In this document: one piece after another, positions 38,800 to 48,490 of the stretch | Layout of the letters: every line of letters starts with the position of its first letter | How positions within the stretch are numbered: position 1 is the stretch's first letter | Origin: Phycisphaeraceae bacterium | GTDB lineage: Bacteria; Planctomycetota; Phycisphaerae; Phycisphaerales; UBA1924 | Reading direction: 5' to 3' | Length of the DNA: 64,000 nt | NCBI GenBank assembly: GCA_015200025.1 | Contig: CP054186.1 | Coordinates: 3,150,643-3,214,642 of the forward strand | Notes under the pieces: model-generated | Databases searched by the model: none | What the model was told of the DNA's origin: nothing | The model's input: only the letters and a program-made list of their open reading frames with translations | Program-made: the position numbers and the translations under genes

Positions 38800-41775
38800 A
38801 TGCGTCATCGTTCCCACAAGGCCGCGGCCGTGCTTTCGCTGCTGGCCGGCGCCGCCGCGTCGCAGCACGCGGCCGCCCAGACGGTGTTCTACTTCGAGAA
38901 CTTCGATTCGGCGGTGCTCAACCAGGTCTCGGGCGATCCGCGCGTGACCTCGGCGTGCACGGGCAACGCCCCGTCGTTCACCCACGTTCCCCCGGCGGGC
39001 TGGTCGTGGACCGGGTGCGGGATGCCGACGTTCGAGTGCCGCACGGGCGCGACGTGCCCCCCGTCGGGCGCGACGTGCCAGTTCTGCGGGAACAACGAGG
39101 GCGTGTTCGAGTGGGAAGGGTGGTCGTTCGCGGACAAGGCGTTCTGGGTCCGCGTCGCGGGCGATCAGCGCCGTTCGGAGTTCACGCTCGGGCAGGGCAA
39201 CGTCGCCATCGCCGACCCCGACGAGTGGGACGACCGCGGGAACCCCAAGTTCAACTGCGGGCGGTTCAACGCCTTCATGACGACCCCGGCGATCAACCTC
39301 GCCGGCACCGACGCCGCCTCGCTCGTGCTCAACTTCGCCTCGTCCTGGCGTCCCGAGGCCTTCGACGACCCCTCCCGCGAGGACGTCGCGCAGGGCCGCC
39401 CCCCGACGAACAACCAGACGGCGACCGTCCGCGCGATCTACACCGTCGGCGGCGTCGATCAGCCCGCGGTGACCGTCCTGCTGTGGGATTCCGACCCTTC
39501 CTCGCCCAACTACAAGGACGACAACTCGACCAACGACAACATCTTCGTTGACGCCTCGTCGCTGAGCGTGCCCGTCGGCGCGACGGCCGTCAAGTTCGAG
39601 TTCTCGCTCACCAACGCCGGGAACGACTGGTGGTGGGCCATCGACAACGTGATCCTCTCCGCCGACGTGGCGGGCTTGCCCACCGTGCTCTTCCTCGAGG
39701 ACTTCGAGGGCGTCACGCTCCTGCCCCCGGTGCATGAGGTCCCCTCCGGGTGCGGGATCACGTACTGCGACCAGCAGGTCTTCACCCACGACGGCCCCAA
39801 CGGCGTGGTCGTCTCGCTCGACCCCACGGTCACCGGGGGCGTCCCCGATTGGCGCGGGTGGTCCTTCGTCCGGCGTCCCTTCTGGCTCTGCATGAGCGGC
39901 GGGCCCAACGGCGCGAACTTCGTCAACGGGACGGGCGTCATCGCCGTCGCCGACGGCGACGAGTTCGACGATCTCGCCAACACGGGCCCGCTCGACACGA
40001 CGCTCGCCACGCCCGCGATCGACCTCTCCGGGCGCACCGCCGGCGTGCTGGTCGTCTCGTTCGATTCGTCCTGGCGCCGCGAGGCCCCGCAGTTCGCCAC
40101 GGTCGTCGCGGAGTTCGACAACGGCGTGACCACCGAGCTGATCCGCTGGGAGTCCGAGGCCGACAGCCCCTTCCGCAAGGACGACGCGGAGAACGAGCTG
40201 GTCGCCCGCCCGCTGATCGTCCCCTCGGGCGCCAACGCGGTGACGCTCAAGTTCCGCTACGTCGGGTTCAACAACTGGTGGTGGGCCATCGACAACATCC
40301 GCCTGTTCGAGGGCGAGGCCGTCGTCGAGATCGCCCGCGCCACGCCCAACGACGCCCCGATGGCCGTCGCCCCCTCCATCGATTACGACCCCTGCTTCCG
40401 CCCCTGGTCCCCGCTCCCCCCGGCCGGGTGGGACACGCTCTTTGATCCCATCGGTGGGTGCCCGATCGAGTGCGGGCGCGCCGAGTGGCGTGGGTGGGCC
40501 TTCGCCAACAAGGACTGGTGGTGGCAGCAGGTCGACAACCAGCGTCGCGAGGAGTTCACCAACGCCCGCGGGTACATCGCCATCGCCGACCCCGACGAGT
40601 GGGACGACGCCCCCAACGGGCTGAGCCAGTTCAACGCCTTCATGACTTCTCCGAGCATCGCGCTCGCCGGCCCCCTGGCCAACGCGACCCTCGCCTTCGA
40701 TTCCTCCTGGCGTCCCGAGGGCTTCGACGACGGGTGCTCCTGCGGCGAGACCAACAACCAGACCGCGACCATCACCGCCGTCTACACCGTCGGCGGGGTG
40801 CCCCAGCCCCCGGTCGAGGTCCTCCGGTGGGACTCGGACGAGTCCGGGCCGTTCTTCAAGCCCGACTCGACCAACGAGCACGTGGTGCTCAACCTGAGCA
40901 TCCCCAACGGCGCCACGGCCGTCCGCTTCGAGTACGGGCTGACCAAGGCCCGCAACGACTGGTGGTGGGCGGTCGACAACATCGCCTTCACCGTCAACGG
41001 GAGCACCCTCTTCAGCGAGGACTTCGAGCAGCCTCTGGCCCTCCAGGCGCCCCCGACCGAGAACCCCGCGGTCCAGCAGTGCAAGTACTTCTCCACCGTC
41101 GCCGCCCAGGGGCTCAACTTCACCGTCGATAACGCCGGGCTGATCGACTGCCCCGGCGGCGAGTTCACCGGGTTCAACGCCTGGCTGACCGATGCCTGGG
41201 CCCGCTCCGAGGGCGGCCAGCGCAGCGGGCACGGCGCCCCCTTCGCCTTCATCTCCGACTTCAACGCCGGGCAGTGCGACGGGCTCGCCCGTCTCATCAC
41301 GCCCGCCTACTCCATCATCGGCGTCAACCCCAACACCGTGACCCTCGACTTCCGCTCCGGGTGGCTCAACGAGGCCGGGCACGTCTCCTCCGTCGAGGTC
41401 TCCTTCGACGGCGGGGCCTGGCAGAACGTCCTGGCCTGGAACGCCATCACCAAGCCCACGGTCGTCGATGAGATCGTCTCCGTCGAGATCAATAACCCCG
41501 AGGGCGCTTCGACCGTCCGCTTCCGCTTCAACGACCAGGACGCCGGGTGGTGGGCGGTCTCCCAGATCGTCGTCACCGGCGTCGTCGGGACCCCGCCCTG
41601 CCCCGTCGATTTTAACGGCGACGGCTTCGTCGACTTCTTCGACTTCGACACCTTCGTCGATTGCTTCGAGGGCGGCGCCTGCCCCGACGGCCGCGACGGG
41701 GACTTCAACGGCGACGGCTTCGTTGACTTCTTCGACTTCGACGCTTTCGTCTTCGCCTTCGAGAACGGCTGCTGA
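38800..41775 (+). CDS. Large secreted protein with four repeats and dockerin-like end
   Basis: A 991-residue exported protein. ATG 38800 (GAGAGGAGATCG upstream) gives a signal peptide ending HAAAQ. Four related units of about 200-250 residues follow, each opening with a FYFENFD or FLEDFEG-like strand and most closing with WWWAIDN (residues about 277, 494, 720; a diverged copy near 915). The C-terminus has two calcium-loop-like motifs (FNGDGFVDFFDFDTF and FNGDGFVDFFDFDAF) with CFEGGAC between and ends ENGC. The repeats look like jelly-roll or carbohydrate-binding-type folds, an inference. A strong terminator follows. Its tail DNA is nearly identical to the inverted tail of the convergent gene at 42060. 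Confidence 0.8.
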   Translation: MRHRSHKAAAVLSLLAGAAASQHAAAQTVFYFENFDSAVLNQVSGDPRVTSACTGNAPSFTHVPPAGWSWTGCGMPTFECRTGATCPPSGATCQFCGNNEGVFEWEGWSFADKAFWVRVAGDQRRSEFTLGQGNVAIADPDEWDDRGNPKFNCGRFNAFMTTPAINLAGTDAASLVLNFASSWRPEAFDDPSREDVAQGRPPTNNQTATVRAIYTVGGVDQPAVTVLLWDSDPSSPNYKDDNSTNDNIFVDASSLSVPVGATAVKFEFSLTNAGNDWWWAIDNVILSADVAGLPTVLFLEDFEGVTLLPPVHEVPSGCGITYCDQQVFTHDGPNGVVVSLDPTVTGGVPDWRGWSFVRRPFWLCMSGGPNGANFVNGTGVIAVADGDEFDDLANTGPLDTTLATPAIDLSGRTAGVLVVSFDSSWRREAPQFATVVAEFDNGVTTELIRWESEADSPFRKDDAENELVARPLIVPSGANAVTLKFRYVGFNNWWWAIDNIRLFEGEAVVEIARATPNDAPMAVAPSIDYDPCFRPWSPLPPAGWDTLFDPIGGCPIECGRAEWRGWAFANKDWWWQQVDNQRREEFTNARGYIAIADPDEWDDAPNGLSQFNAFMTSPSIALAGPLANATLAFDSSWRPEGFDDGCSCGETNNQTATITAVYTVGGVPQPPVEVLRWDSDESGPFFKPDSTNEHVVLNLSIPNGATAVRFEYGLTKARNDWWWAVDNIAFTVNGSTLFSEDFEQPLALQAPPTENPAVQQCKYFSTVAAQGLNFTVDNAGLIDCPGGEFTGFNAWLTDAWARSEGGQRSGHGAPFAFISDFNAGQCDGLARLITPAYSIIGVNPNTVTLDFRSGWLNEAGHVSSVEVSFDGGAWQNVLAWNAITKPTVVDEIVSVEINNPEGASTVRFRFNDQDAGWWAVSQIVVTGVVGTPPCPVDFNGDGFVDFFDFDTFVDCFEGGACPDGRDGDFNGDGFVDFFDFDAFVFAFENGC

Positions 41776-41825
41776 TCACTCCCCCGGGGGGCGGCCCCCG
41801 GACCCCTGATCCGCGTACACACCCC

Positions 41826-41856
41826 AAGGCCCCGGCGACCGCGCCGGGGCCTTTTC
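41826..41856 (+). terminator. Terminator of the 991-residue protein gene
   Basis: A 12-base stem (41826-41837 with 41842-41853) with a four-base loop is followed by TT, giving TTTT from 41852. It lies 50 bases after the stop. Confidence 0.88.
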
Positions 41857-41890
41857 CGTGCGCCGCGCCGTGCGCCGCGCCAGGCGGGAA

Positions 41891-41975
<85 letters not shown>

Positions 41976-41997
41976 CGGGCGGGTAGCCGCGAGCCCA

Positions 41998-42028
41998 CGA
42001 AAAAGCCCGGGTCGGTCGACCCGGGCTT
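41998..42028 (-). terminator. Terminator of the sugar dehydrogenase-like gene
   Basis: A perfect 11-base stem (42003-42013 with 42018-42028) is followed on the minus strand by T's (42002-42000). It lies 31 bases after the stop of the convergent PQQ-type gene. Confidence 0.88.
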
Positions 42029-42059
42029 CGGTGTGGATGGGGTGATCGTGTCGCCGGGT

Positions 42060-43529
42060 TCAGCACCCCGCTTCGAACACCTCGACGAAGGCGTCGAGAT
42101 CGAAGAAGTCAACGAAGCCGTCGCCGTTGAAATCGGCGTCCTTGCCGGGGGGGCACGCCTCGCCCTCGAAGCACTGGACGAAGGCGTCGAGGTCGAAGAA
42201 GTCGACGAAGCAATCGCCGTTGAAGTCCGCGCCGCAGACCGGCTCGCACGAGTCGGGGATCCCGTTCCCGTTGCAGTCCGAGGCCGTCCCGTCGGCGATA
42301 TCCCAGCAGTCGGGTCGCCCGTTGGCGTTGCAGTCGTTGAAGGGGGTCTCGCCGGCGGCGGCGACGATCTTGCGGAGCTGGCCGCCCTGGCGGGTGAACC
42401 AGAGTTCGCCGAAGGCGTCCTCCCCGAAGCTGGTCACCCCGAACGAAGCGGTGAAGAGACGGACGACCTCGTAGGTCGTGGTGTTCATGGCCCAGACCTC
42501 GCCCGTGCAGTAATCGGCGAAGACGTACTTCCCGTAGAGCGAGGGGATCGCGCACCCGCGGTAGACGTAGCCACCGGTGACGCTGCACCGGTTCGAGACG
42601 TGCTGGTAGACGTGGACGGGCAGGGTGAGGGCGACGGCGTTGCAGGTGCACCCGGTGAGCCCGGTGCAGACGAGGCCCTCCATGCACCGCCACCCGTAGT
42701 TCCGCCCGCCGACGCCCGCCGGCTCGCGGTTGATCTCTTCCCAGGCGTCCTGGCCCACGTCGGCGATCCAGAGTTCGCCGGTGAGGCGGTCGAAGCTGTT
42801 GCGCCAGGGGTTGCGGAGCCCGAACGACCAGATCTCGTCGTCGCCCGTGACGCCGACGAAGGGGTTGGAGGACGGGACGCCGTAGTTGCGGTTGGCGTCG
42901 GCGGGGAAGTCGTCGCGGTCGACGTCGACGCGGAGCATTTTGCCGAGCCAGTTGGCGGTGATGTCCTGGGCGTTCCCGGTGCCGGTGGTGTGCCCGCTGC
43001 CCGAGTCGTTGGCCCCGCCGCCGTCGCCCGAGGCGATGTAGAGGTACCCGTCGGGCCCGAAGGCGATCCACCCGCCGTTGTGGTTCTCCTGGGGCTGGGA
43101 GAATCGAAGGATGAGCCTGGCGCTGGCGGGGTCGGCCTGGTCGGGGTTCCCGGCGCTGACGCGGTACTCCTCGACCACCGAACGGGCCGACGAGTCCGTG
43201 TAATAGACGTAGAACTTCCCGTTCTCCTGGTAGCGGGGGTGGAAGGCCAGCCCCAGCAGCCCCTGCTCGTTCCCGTTGGTCACGGGCGAGACGCTGAGGA
43301 ACTCGCTGCGGGTGTTGGTCGTGGTGTTGAACGCCTGGATTCGCCCGGTCGTCCCGGAGAACTGCTCGACGATGAACAGGCGGTCGAAGCGCCCGGGCGC
43401 CGAGACCGCGGCGATAGGCCGGGTGAACCCCGAGGCCACCAACGCCGAGGTCTGCCCGAACGTCGCCCCACCGAGCCCCGCGCACCCCGCCAAGAACGAC
43501 AGCACCGCGGCCTTACTCACTCTCATCAT
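42060..43529 (-). CDS. Secreted PQQ-type sugar dehydrogenase with dockerin-like end
   Basis: A 489-residue exported protein. The signal peptide ends GATFGQT. The soluble glucose dehydrogenase/YliI-type beta-propeller shows GNEQGLLGLAFHPRY, the active-site His in ENHNGGWIAFGPDG, SFGLRNPWRNSFD and VGQDAWEEINREP. This class oxidises sugars with PQQ as cofactor, though not every member binds it. A Cys-rich segment (about 400-430) follows, then two dockerin-like loops (FNGDCFVDFFDLDAF and FNGDGFVDFFDLDAF) and a terminal EAGC. ATG 43529 follows GGAGG. The dockerin-like end may attach the enzyme to the cell surface. Confidence 0.87.
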   Translation of the reverse strand: MMRVSKAAVLSFLAGCAGLGGATFGQTSALVASGFTRPIAAVSAPGRFDRLFIVEQFSGTTGRIQAFNTTTNTRSEFLSVSPVTNGNEQGLLGLAFHPRYQENGKFYVYYTDSSARSVVEEYRVSAGNPDQADPASARLILRFSQPQENHNGGWIAFGPDGYLYIASGDGGGANDSGSGHTTGTGNAQDITANWLGKMLRVDVDRDDFPADANRNYGVPSSNPFVGVTGDDEIWSFGLRNPWRNSFDRLTGELWIADVGQDAWEEINREPAGVGGRNYGWRCMEGLVCTGLTGCTCNAVALTLPVHVYQHVSNRCSVTGGYVYRGCAIPSLYGKYVFADYCTGEVWAMNTTTYEVVRLFTASFGVTSFGEDAFGELWFTRQGGQLRKIVAAAGETPFNDCNANGRPDCWDIADGTASDCNGNGIPDSCEPVCGADFNGDCFVDFFDLDAFVQCFEGEACPPGKDADFNGDGFVDFFDLDAFVEVFEAGC

Positions 43530-43632
43530 GATCCTCCCTCGTGGGTTTCCCTCCCCCGGGTCGATCGCCCGGGGCGGGACACGTCTCTTCCATTCTCATC
43601 GTCGTTCGGGTTGCACTCAAGCGCCACTCCCG

Positions 43633-43663
43633 AAAAGAAAGAGCCCGGCGTGGGGCCGGGCTC
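43633..43663 (-). terminator. Terminator of the 135-residue mini protein gene
   Basis: A nine-base stem (43641-43649 with 43655-43663) with a five-base loop is followed on the minus strand by TTTCTTTTC. It lies 58 bases after the stop. Confidence 0.85.
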
Positions 43664-43721
43664 CGTGAAGAGATCGTGATGTTCGGGGCGCGTCGGGGCA
43701 GAACAAACCCCGGCGTGCGGC

Positions 43722-44129
43722 TCAGCAGCCGATCTCGAACGCGTCGACGAAGTCCTGGAAATCGAAGAAGTCGACGAAGCCGTCGAGGTTGAAGTCGGCG
43801 TCCTTCCCGGGCGGGCAGAAGACGCCCTCGAAGCAGTCGACGAAGTCCTGGAAGTCGAAGAAGTCGACGAAGCCGTCGCCGTTGAAGTCGGCGGGGCAGG
43901 TCGGCTCTCCGGGCAGGTCCCAGAACCCGCCGCGGATCTCGAAGACGCCGCCGGTGACGGTCCCGGCGTCCCACTGGCCGATCGTGCCGGTGACGGCGAA
44001 GGTCCCGCCGGTGGAGCGGCCGCCGCCGCCGTCGATGGTGTGCCAGGTGATCTCGAAGGGCTGCGCCGCCGCGGTCCCGCAGAGGGCCGCCGCCGCGATC
44101 GCGCCCAGAATCTTGGTGGTCATGGTCAT
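43722..44129 (-). CDS. Small secreted protein with a dockerin-like end
   Basis: A 135-residue exported protein. After a signal peptide ending AAAQP, only about 50 residues precede the dockerin-like module. They include WHTIDGGGGRSTGG and TIGQWDAGTVTGG then FEIRGGFWD, a short beta-rich motif common in Planctomycete secreted proteins. The module has two loops (FNGDGFVDFFDFQDF and FNLDGFVDFFDFQDF), a CFEGVFC linker and ends EIGC. The ATG at 44129 follows GGGAG. It may be close to a minimal carrier of the anchoring module. Confidence 0.82.
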   Translation of the reverse strand: MTMTTKILGAIAAAALCGTAAAQPFEITWHTIDGGGGRSTGGTFAVTGTIGQWDAGTVTGGVFEIRGGFWDLPGEPTCPADFNGDGFVDFFDFQDFVDCFEGVFCPPGKDADFNLDGFVDFFDFQDFVDAFEIGC

Positions 44130-44156
44130 GGTTGAGTGCTCCCTTGGAGAGGGTAT

Positions 44157-44181
44157 CCCCCCGGGCGGGTCGCCCGGGGGG
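44157..44181 (-). terminator. GC hairpin between metalloprotease and mini protein genes
   Basis: An 11-base stem (44157-44167 with 44171-44181) with a three-base loop lies 19 bases after the metalloprotease stop and 27 bases before the mini protein start. On the minus strand no T run follows, so it could be a weak terminator or a structured leader. Confidence 0.45.
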
Positions 44182-44199
44182 GTTTGATACGCGTGGATC

Positions 44200-45777
44200 T
44201 TACGGGTTCCCGCCGATGTTGGTGACCCCGCCGCAGGAGCGGAGGGTCATGGCCTTGCTGATGGTCCCGGTCCAGGCGGTGGTCCCGCCCTTCATGTAGA
44301 GGTTGGGGGAGGCGTCGCCCGGGGCGGTGGGCACGCGGACGGCGTTGATGCCCGAGGTCATGTTGTTGTAGGGGATAGTGAAGGTTCCGATGTAGACGAA
44401 GTTGGTGTAGGCGAAATCGACCCAGATATCGACGCGGGTGAGCTCGAAGTTCTCGCAGGTGCGGTCGCGGTTGTTGATGATGCGGGCGTTGTCGCGGGTG
44501 GCGGTCCCCGTGGCGGTGCCCTGGAAGGTGACGTTGGGGTTGGAGAACTGCGAGACGCGGGAGCCCGGGGCGTAGGCCATCACCGTGCGGTACTGCGTCC
44601 CGTTGGTCCCGGTGAAGCGGTGCCCGTACCCGTAGTTGGCCCAGGCGCACCCGGAGGTGATGTTGTCGGGGTCGTGGTCGCACCCCTGGTTGTGCCCGAC
44701 CTCGTGGGCGTGGGAGAGGTTGCCCGAGGCGCACGACCAGGCCACGACGCCGAAGGCGCTGGCCGCGTCGGCCGTGCAGTAGGCCCGCCCGCAGGCGTCG
44801 AGCTGATCGACGAAGAGAACGGCGAAGTCGACGTTCTCCGCGTCGCGGGTGGCGTGCGCCCCGTCGAGGAACCCGTCGCTGGGGTCACGCCAACGGCCCA
44901 GGTCGGTCGAGGAGTTCCCGCTCTCGGTGTAGGTGATCACGCCGCGGAAGACCAGCCGGGCGCGGGCGTTGATCCCGCTGTTGATGTAGGACTCGTTCTG
45001 GCGGTCGGTGGCGAGCTGGCACTCCGCGTTGGCCGGGTTGGTCCCGCCCATCGCGGTGCGGGCCGCCACGGTGTACCAGATACCCATGTCGAACATCGCG
45101 CGGATGTTCGAGCAGGAGCCCTCGGTCGAGCCGTCGTCGGTGGGCAGCTCGATGCCCATCTCGTCGTGGAGGTCGGGCTCGAAATCAAACTCGCCCGGGT
45201 CCATCGGGGGCGCCGTGTCGGACCCGGCGCAGGGCAGGTACAGCTCGGGGTTGATGTCGCAGACGAGGTACACCCCGTCCCCGGCGTAGCGGAGCTTGTA
45301 GTGCACGTTCGCCGAGGGGCCCACGATGTCGCCCGCGACGGCGTCGATCTCGAGGACCAGGATGAACTCCGAGTCGGAGATCCCCCGGAGCTTCCCGAAG
45401 ACGCTCAGGCGGTCCTGCGCCCGGCGTTCGACCTTCGTCACGTCCGCGATCAGCGAGACGCCCGGCTCGGGGGTCATCTCGAACGACATGCCCGGACGCA
45501 TCGACTTGAGATAGTCGAGGTCGATGGCCGCGGGCATGAACGCGACGGCCTGCGGGAGGGGCTGGGCCCCCTCGGGCGCCGCCGCCGGGATGAACAGGGG
45601 ACGGGGGGCCGCCAGACGACGCATCTGGGCGGCAAAGATCTCATGCTCGGGGATCGCCTGCACGTCAATCAGCGCGTCGGGCCCGGGGGTCGGGTCGGGG
45701 GCTTTGCCCCACCCGGTCATCGGCAGGAGCGCCAGCCCGGCGCACGCCGTCAAGGTTCGGATCACATATCGATTCAT
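44200..45777 (-). CDS. Secreted zinc metalloprotease (metzincin type)
   Basis: A 525-residue exported protease. The signal peptide covers about residues 1-24 (ACAGLALLPMTGWGKA). A pro-like region of about 170 residues is followed by the catalytic domain with the extended zinc motif HEVGHNQGCDHD (about residues 357-368) and a Met-turn (TVMAYAPG, about 397). The family, reprolysin-like M12B/peptidyl-Asp-type metzincins, cleaves extracellular proteins. It lacks the dockerin-like end of its neighbours. ATG 45777 has a strong AAAGGAGG ribosome binding site. The stop of the collagen-like gene lies 34 bases upstream on the same strand, so they may share a transcript. Confidence 0.85.
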   Translation of the reverse strand: MNRYVIRTLTACAGLALLPMTGWGKAPDPTPGPDALIDVQAIPEHEIFAAQMRRLAAPRPLFIPAAAPEGAQPLPQAVAFMPAAIDLDYLKSMRPGMSFEMTPEPGVSLIADVTKVERRAQDRLSVFGKLRGISDSEFILVLEIDAVAGDIVGPSANVHYKLRYAGDGVYLVCDINPELYLPCAGSDTAPPMDPGEFDFEPDLHDEMGIELPTDDGSTEGSCSNIRAMFDMGIWYTVAARTAMGGTNPANAECQLATDRQNESYINSGINARARLVFRGVITYTESGNSSTDLGRWRDPSDGFLDGAHATRDAENVDFAVLFVDQLDACGRAYCTADAASAFGVVAWSCASGNLSHAHEVGHNQGCDHDPDNITSGCAWANYGYGHRFTGTNGTQYRTVMAYAPGSRVSQFSNPNVTFQGTATGTATRDNARIINNRDRTCENFELTRVDIWVDFAYTNFVYIGTFTIPYNNMTSGINAVRVPTAPGDASPNLYMKGGTTAWTGTISKAMTLRSCGGVTNIGGNP

Positions 45778-45811
45778 GGTCAGACCTCCTTTGGTGTGAA
45801 ATCCGACCGGT

Positions 45812-47638
45812 TTACTGGAGGTTGACCAGGACGAGCACGAGGCCCTTCTGGCCCTTGGCCAGGGCGCTCATGGCCTTCCCGATCGTCGCGCCGTGCGACT
45901 TGCCCGAGTCGAGCGCCACCATCGCGTACCCCGGGGTCTCCGAGGTCGTCAGGAGGTCGCCCGGCTCGACGGCCCGCTCGGTCGCGTCCACGTACGTCCA
46001 CACGCGCCCCGAGAGGGCGATGGGGTGGGCGTTCTTGTTGTGCTCGAAGTCGCCCAGGATGAACCCGGCGTTGAGGTCGTTGGCGTTGGACACCACGCCC
46101 GCCACGCGGCGGTTGTACGAGCCCTTGGCGATCTCGACAAACCCGGGGTTGTCGGCGTCGATCATGACGACCATCCCCGGCTCGATGGTGACCTCGGGGA
46201 CCACCTCGAACTTCTCGGCGAGGTCCGCCCCGCGGACGGTCACCGTCAGCCCGCTGATGTTCCGGGTCGCGTAGATATCGCCCACGGCGTAGACGGCGTA
46301 CCCCGTGGTGTTGGAGAAGTACCCGCCGAACCCGTTCGCGCCCGACGAGGAGCCGTAGACGCCGACCCCGTCGACGCCGCCCGAGCCGAAGACGCCCCGG
46401 CCGCCGACGGACGTGCCGTACACGCCCCACCCGGTGCCCGCGTGCGAGCCCCAGACGCCGATGCCCAGACCGGCGGTCCCCAGGTTCTGCCCGCGGACCG
46501 CGGTCGAGGAGGAGCCGGGGGCGGTCGAGTTGACCACGCCCTGGATCGCCATGGCCGACGACGACGTCGAGTTGGTGCGGGCGTAAACCGCGGGCGTCGT
46601 GCCGGTGGTGGCGTCGGCGCGGGCGTAGATCCCGTACCCGTCGGGGCTGTTGGTCTCGGTGTAGAGCCCGTACGTCACGCCGGTGGAGGCGCTGTTGACG
46701 AAGTACCCGCTGTACCCGGCGCTGCTGCTGTTGAACACGCGCACGCCGTAGGTCGTGCCTTCGGTCGCGCCCATGTCGATGTAGATCCCTCGCCCGGCCG
46801 TGGTCGTGTTGCTGACCCACATGCCGTAGCTCGTCGCGCTGGCGCCCCCGACGTTGGCGTAGTAGGCGTACGGGGCGGCGGCGTCGGAGACGTTCGAGGA
46901 GTACACCCCGATCCCACCGCTATCCACGACGTGCAGCGGGTAGAAGGGCGAGCCCGTCCCCACGCCCACGTTGCCCTGCGTGTAGTACGTGCTCAGGCCG
47001 TTGAGGCTCCAGGGCGAGGTGCCCTGCGGGCCCTGCGGGCCCTGGGGGCCGACCGGACCCTGAGGACCGGGCACGCCCTGGGGGCCCTGCGGCCCGATCG
47101 GGCCGATCGGACCCTGCGGGCCCGTCGCGCCCTGGGGACCCTGCGGGCCGGCGGGGCCCTGCGGGCCTTGGGGACCCTGAGGACCGGCGGGACCTTGCGG
47201 GCCGGCGGGGCCCTGGAGCCCGCTGAGGGCGTACAGGGCGTAGGGCGTCGCGTGCAGGGGCTGACGGGTCGTCAGCGTCGTGTACGCGCCGCCGCCGGCC
47301 GGCTGGCGGACGTCGATCTCGAGCCAGCGGCCTTCGCCGCCCGCGAAGGGCGCCGCCCCGAAGTCGAGGTTCGCCGTGAACCGGCCGTCCACCACGGCCA
47401 CGCCGGCGAGGGCCAGGACCGCGCCGATCTGCGCCCCGCCGACGGGGGCGTCGTACAGGCGGAACCGGAAGTCCGCGTTCCCGTTGACCAAGGCGCCCGC
47501 GTTCCTGATTTCACCCTGGTAGGTGAAGGCGTTGCCCACCGGGGCCGCGCCCGCCGACATCGCCAGCATGGACGCGACCGAGACCACCACCGGGACCAGA
47601 CCACGGGACACGCCACAGGCCACTTTGCGAGACTTCAT
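45812..47638 (-). CDS. Collagen-like repeat secreted protein
   Basis: A 608-residue exported protein. ATG 47638 follows AGGAGG. A signal peptide ending AGAAP leads to about 110 residues of beta-rich sequence, then a Gly-X-Y collagen-like tract (about residues 140-206), probably trimeric. A repetitive Gly/Ser/Tyr-rich middle ([16 protein letters not shown] and similar) follows. The last 130 residues ([14 protein letters not shown] to [13 protein letters not shown]) are compact and recall chaperone-like or autoprocessing tail-spike ends, an inference. It may form surface fibres. It is the upstream gene of the metalloprotease. Confidence 0.82.
   Translation of the reverse strand: MKSRKVACGVSRGLVPVVVSVASMLAMSAGAAPVGNAFTYQGEIRNAGALVNGNADFRFRLYDAPVGGAQIGAVLALAGVAVVDGRFTANLDFGAAPFAGGEGRWLEIDVRQPAGGGAYTTLTTRQPLHATPYALYALSGLQGPAGPQGPAGPQGPQGPQGPAGPQGPQGATGPQGPIGPIGPQGPQGVPGPQGPVGPQGPQGPQGTSPWSLNGLSTYYTQGNVGVGTGSPFYPLHVVDSGGIGVYSSNVSDAAAPYAYYANVGGASATSYGMWVSNTTTAGRGIYIDMGATEGTTYGVRVFNSSSAGYSGYFVNSASTGVTYGLYTETNSPDGYGIYARADATTGTTPAVYARTNSTSSSAMAIQGVVNSTAPGSSSTAVRGQNLGTAGLGIGVWGSHAGTGWGVYGTSVGGRGVFGSGGVDGVGVYGSSSGANGFGGYFSNTTGYAVYAVGDIYATRNISGLTVTVRGADLAEKFEVVPEVTIEPGMVVMIDADNPGFVEIAKGSYNRRVAGVVSNANDLNAGFILGDFEHNKNAHPIALSGRVWTYVDATERAVEPGDLLTTSETPGYAMVALDSGKSHGATIGKAMSALAKGQKGLVLVLVNLQ
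47017..47219 (-). repeat. Collagen-like Gly-X-Y coding repeat
   Basis: About 22 triplet repeats of the Gly-Pro-Gln / Gly-Pro-Ala type lie within the collagen-like gene. The DNA is a series of near-identical nine-base units (GGGCCCTGC-like on the plus strand), which are prone to slippage, so copy number may vary between strains. Confidence 0.85.
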
Positions 47639-48046
47639 TTCCGAACCTCCTCTTCCATCACCCCGGCACGATGATCCCTCGCCCGAGCGGGCGAGCGTTG
47701 TTTCGAACCCGACGCATGGATCGAATACCCTACCTCGTTCCACACGCACATACAAGCCTTATGCGATCGAACACCACCCGGGGGCTAAAGATTGCTCGTC
47801 TCCACACCCAACGGACCCGTCGCGGGGCGGCGAGCGATAACCCCTCCCACACCCGGCGGGAACACTGAGTCGAAATCCGATCGCATTCACGCCGAACGGA
47901 CGGCACACAGATAGACGCGGAAAGCCCTGGCCGTGCGCGTCCGAAAAGTCACAAAATTGTGACAGATCGTTTCATCCCCCCCCCCCCTTCACGCCGCCCA
48001 ACGCGAAGAACCCCTGTGAGTGGGGCCGCGGCGGGTGCGGATCGCG
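47639..48046. other. Intergenic region with GTCACAA dyad and poly-C run
   Basis: This 408-base gap holds no gene that I can support. It includes GTCACAA-AA-TTGTGAC, two seven-base arms with a two-base spacer, at 47948-47963, and a run of 12 C's at 47976-47987. On the minus strand the dyad is followed by TTTT, so it could be a weak terminator for the Fur-family gene, or a dimeric operator. The promoter of the collagen-like gene should also lie here, but I cannot point to one. Confidence 0.5.
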
Positions 48047-48490
48047 TCACGGCGATGGGGAAGGACGGGCGTGGATCCGCACGCTGACCCGATCGACCTT
48101 CACCCCAAGACGCCGGCACAGCTCGGACAGCGGATCCGCCGGCACCCCGGAGAGGATCGCCCGGCTCAGGTCCTCGGGGACGTCGACCACGGCGCCGTCG
48201 GGCATGACGACGTGGGCGTGGTGGCTGGTGTCCGCATCAAAGCGACAGGGCCCGCCGGACTCGCTCGGCACGCGCCTGGCCAACCCGCACTCGCAGAGCG
48301 CGTCGAGCGTGTTGTACACCGTCGCCAGGCTCAGTTCCGGGTCGTCGCCGCCCACGCCCGAGAGCAACTCGTCCGCCGTCGGATGAGACCGGGACGCCGC
48401 CAACGCGGCGTAGACGGCCTCGCGTTGCCGCGTACACCTCAGGCCTCGGGATCGGAACAACACCCGGATGGACTCGGCGGAGCCGTGCAT
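48047..48490 (-). CDS. Fur-family transcriptional regulator
   Basis: A 147-residue metal- or stress-sensing repressor. The winged-helix N-terminus reads GLRCTRQREAVYAALAASRSHPTADEL, then LATVYNTLDALCECGLARRV, which is typical of Fur. The metal-sensing half has HHAHVVMPDG but no Cys-X2-Cys pair, so the structural zinc site common in Fur is missing. The C-terminus is short. The gene is divergent from the MFS exporter gene with 74 bases between the starts, so it may regulate it; no convincing Fur box is visible. Confidence 0.85.
   Translation of the reverse strand: MHGSAESIRVLFRSRGLRCTRQREAVYAALAASRSHPTADELLSGVGGDDPELSLATVYNTLDALCECGLARRVPSESGGPCRFDADTSHHAHVVMPDGAVVDVPEDLSRAILSGVPADPLSELCRRLGVKVDRVSVRIHARPSPSP

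Noticed and set aside
47948..47963. A CRP-type binding site
   Set aside because: The half-sites are in the outward order TCACA...TGTGA with short spacing, unlike the CRP consensus, and no CRP gene is seen.
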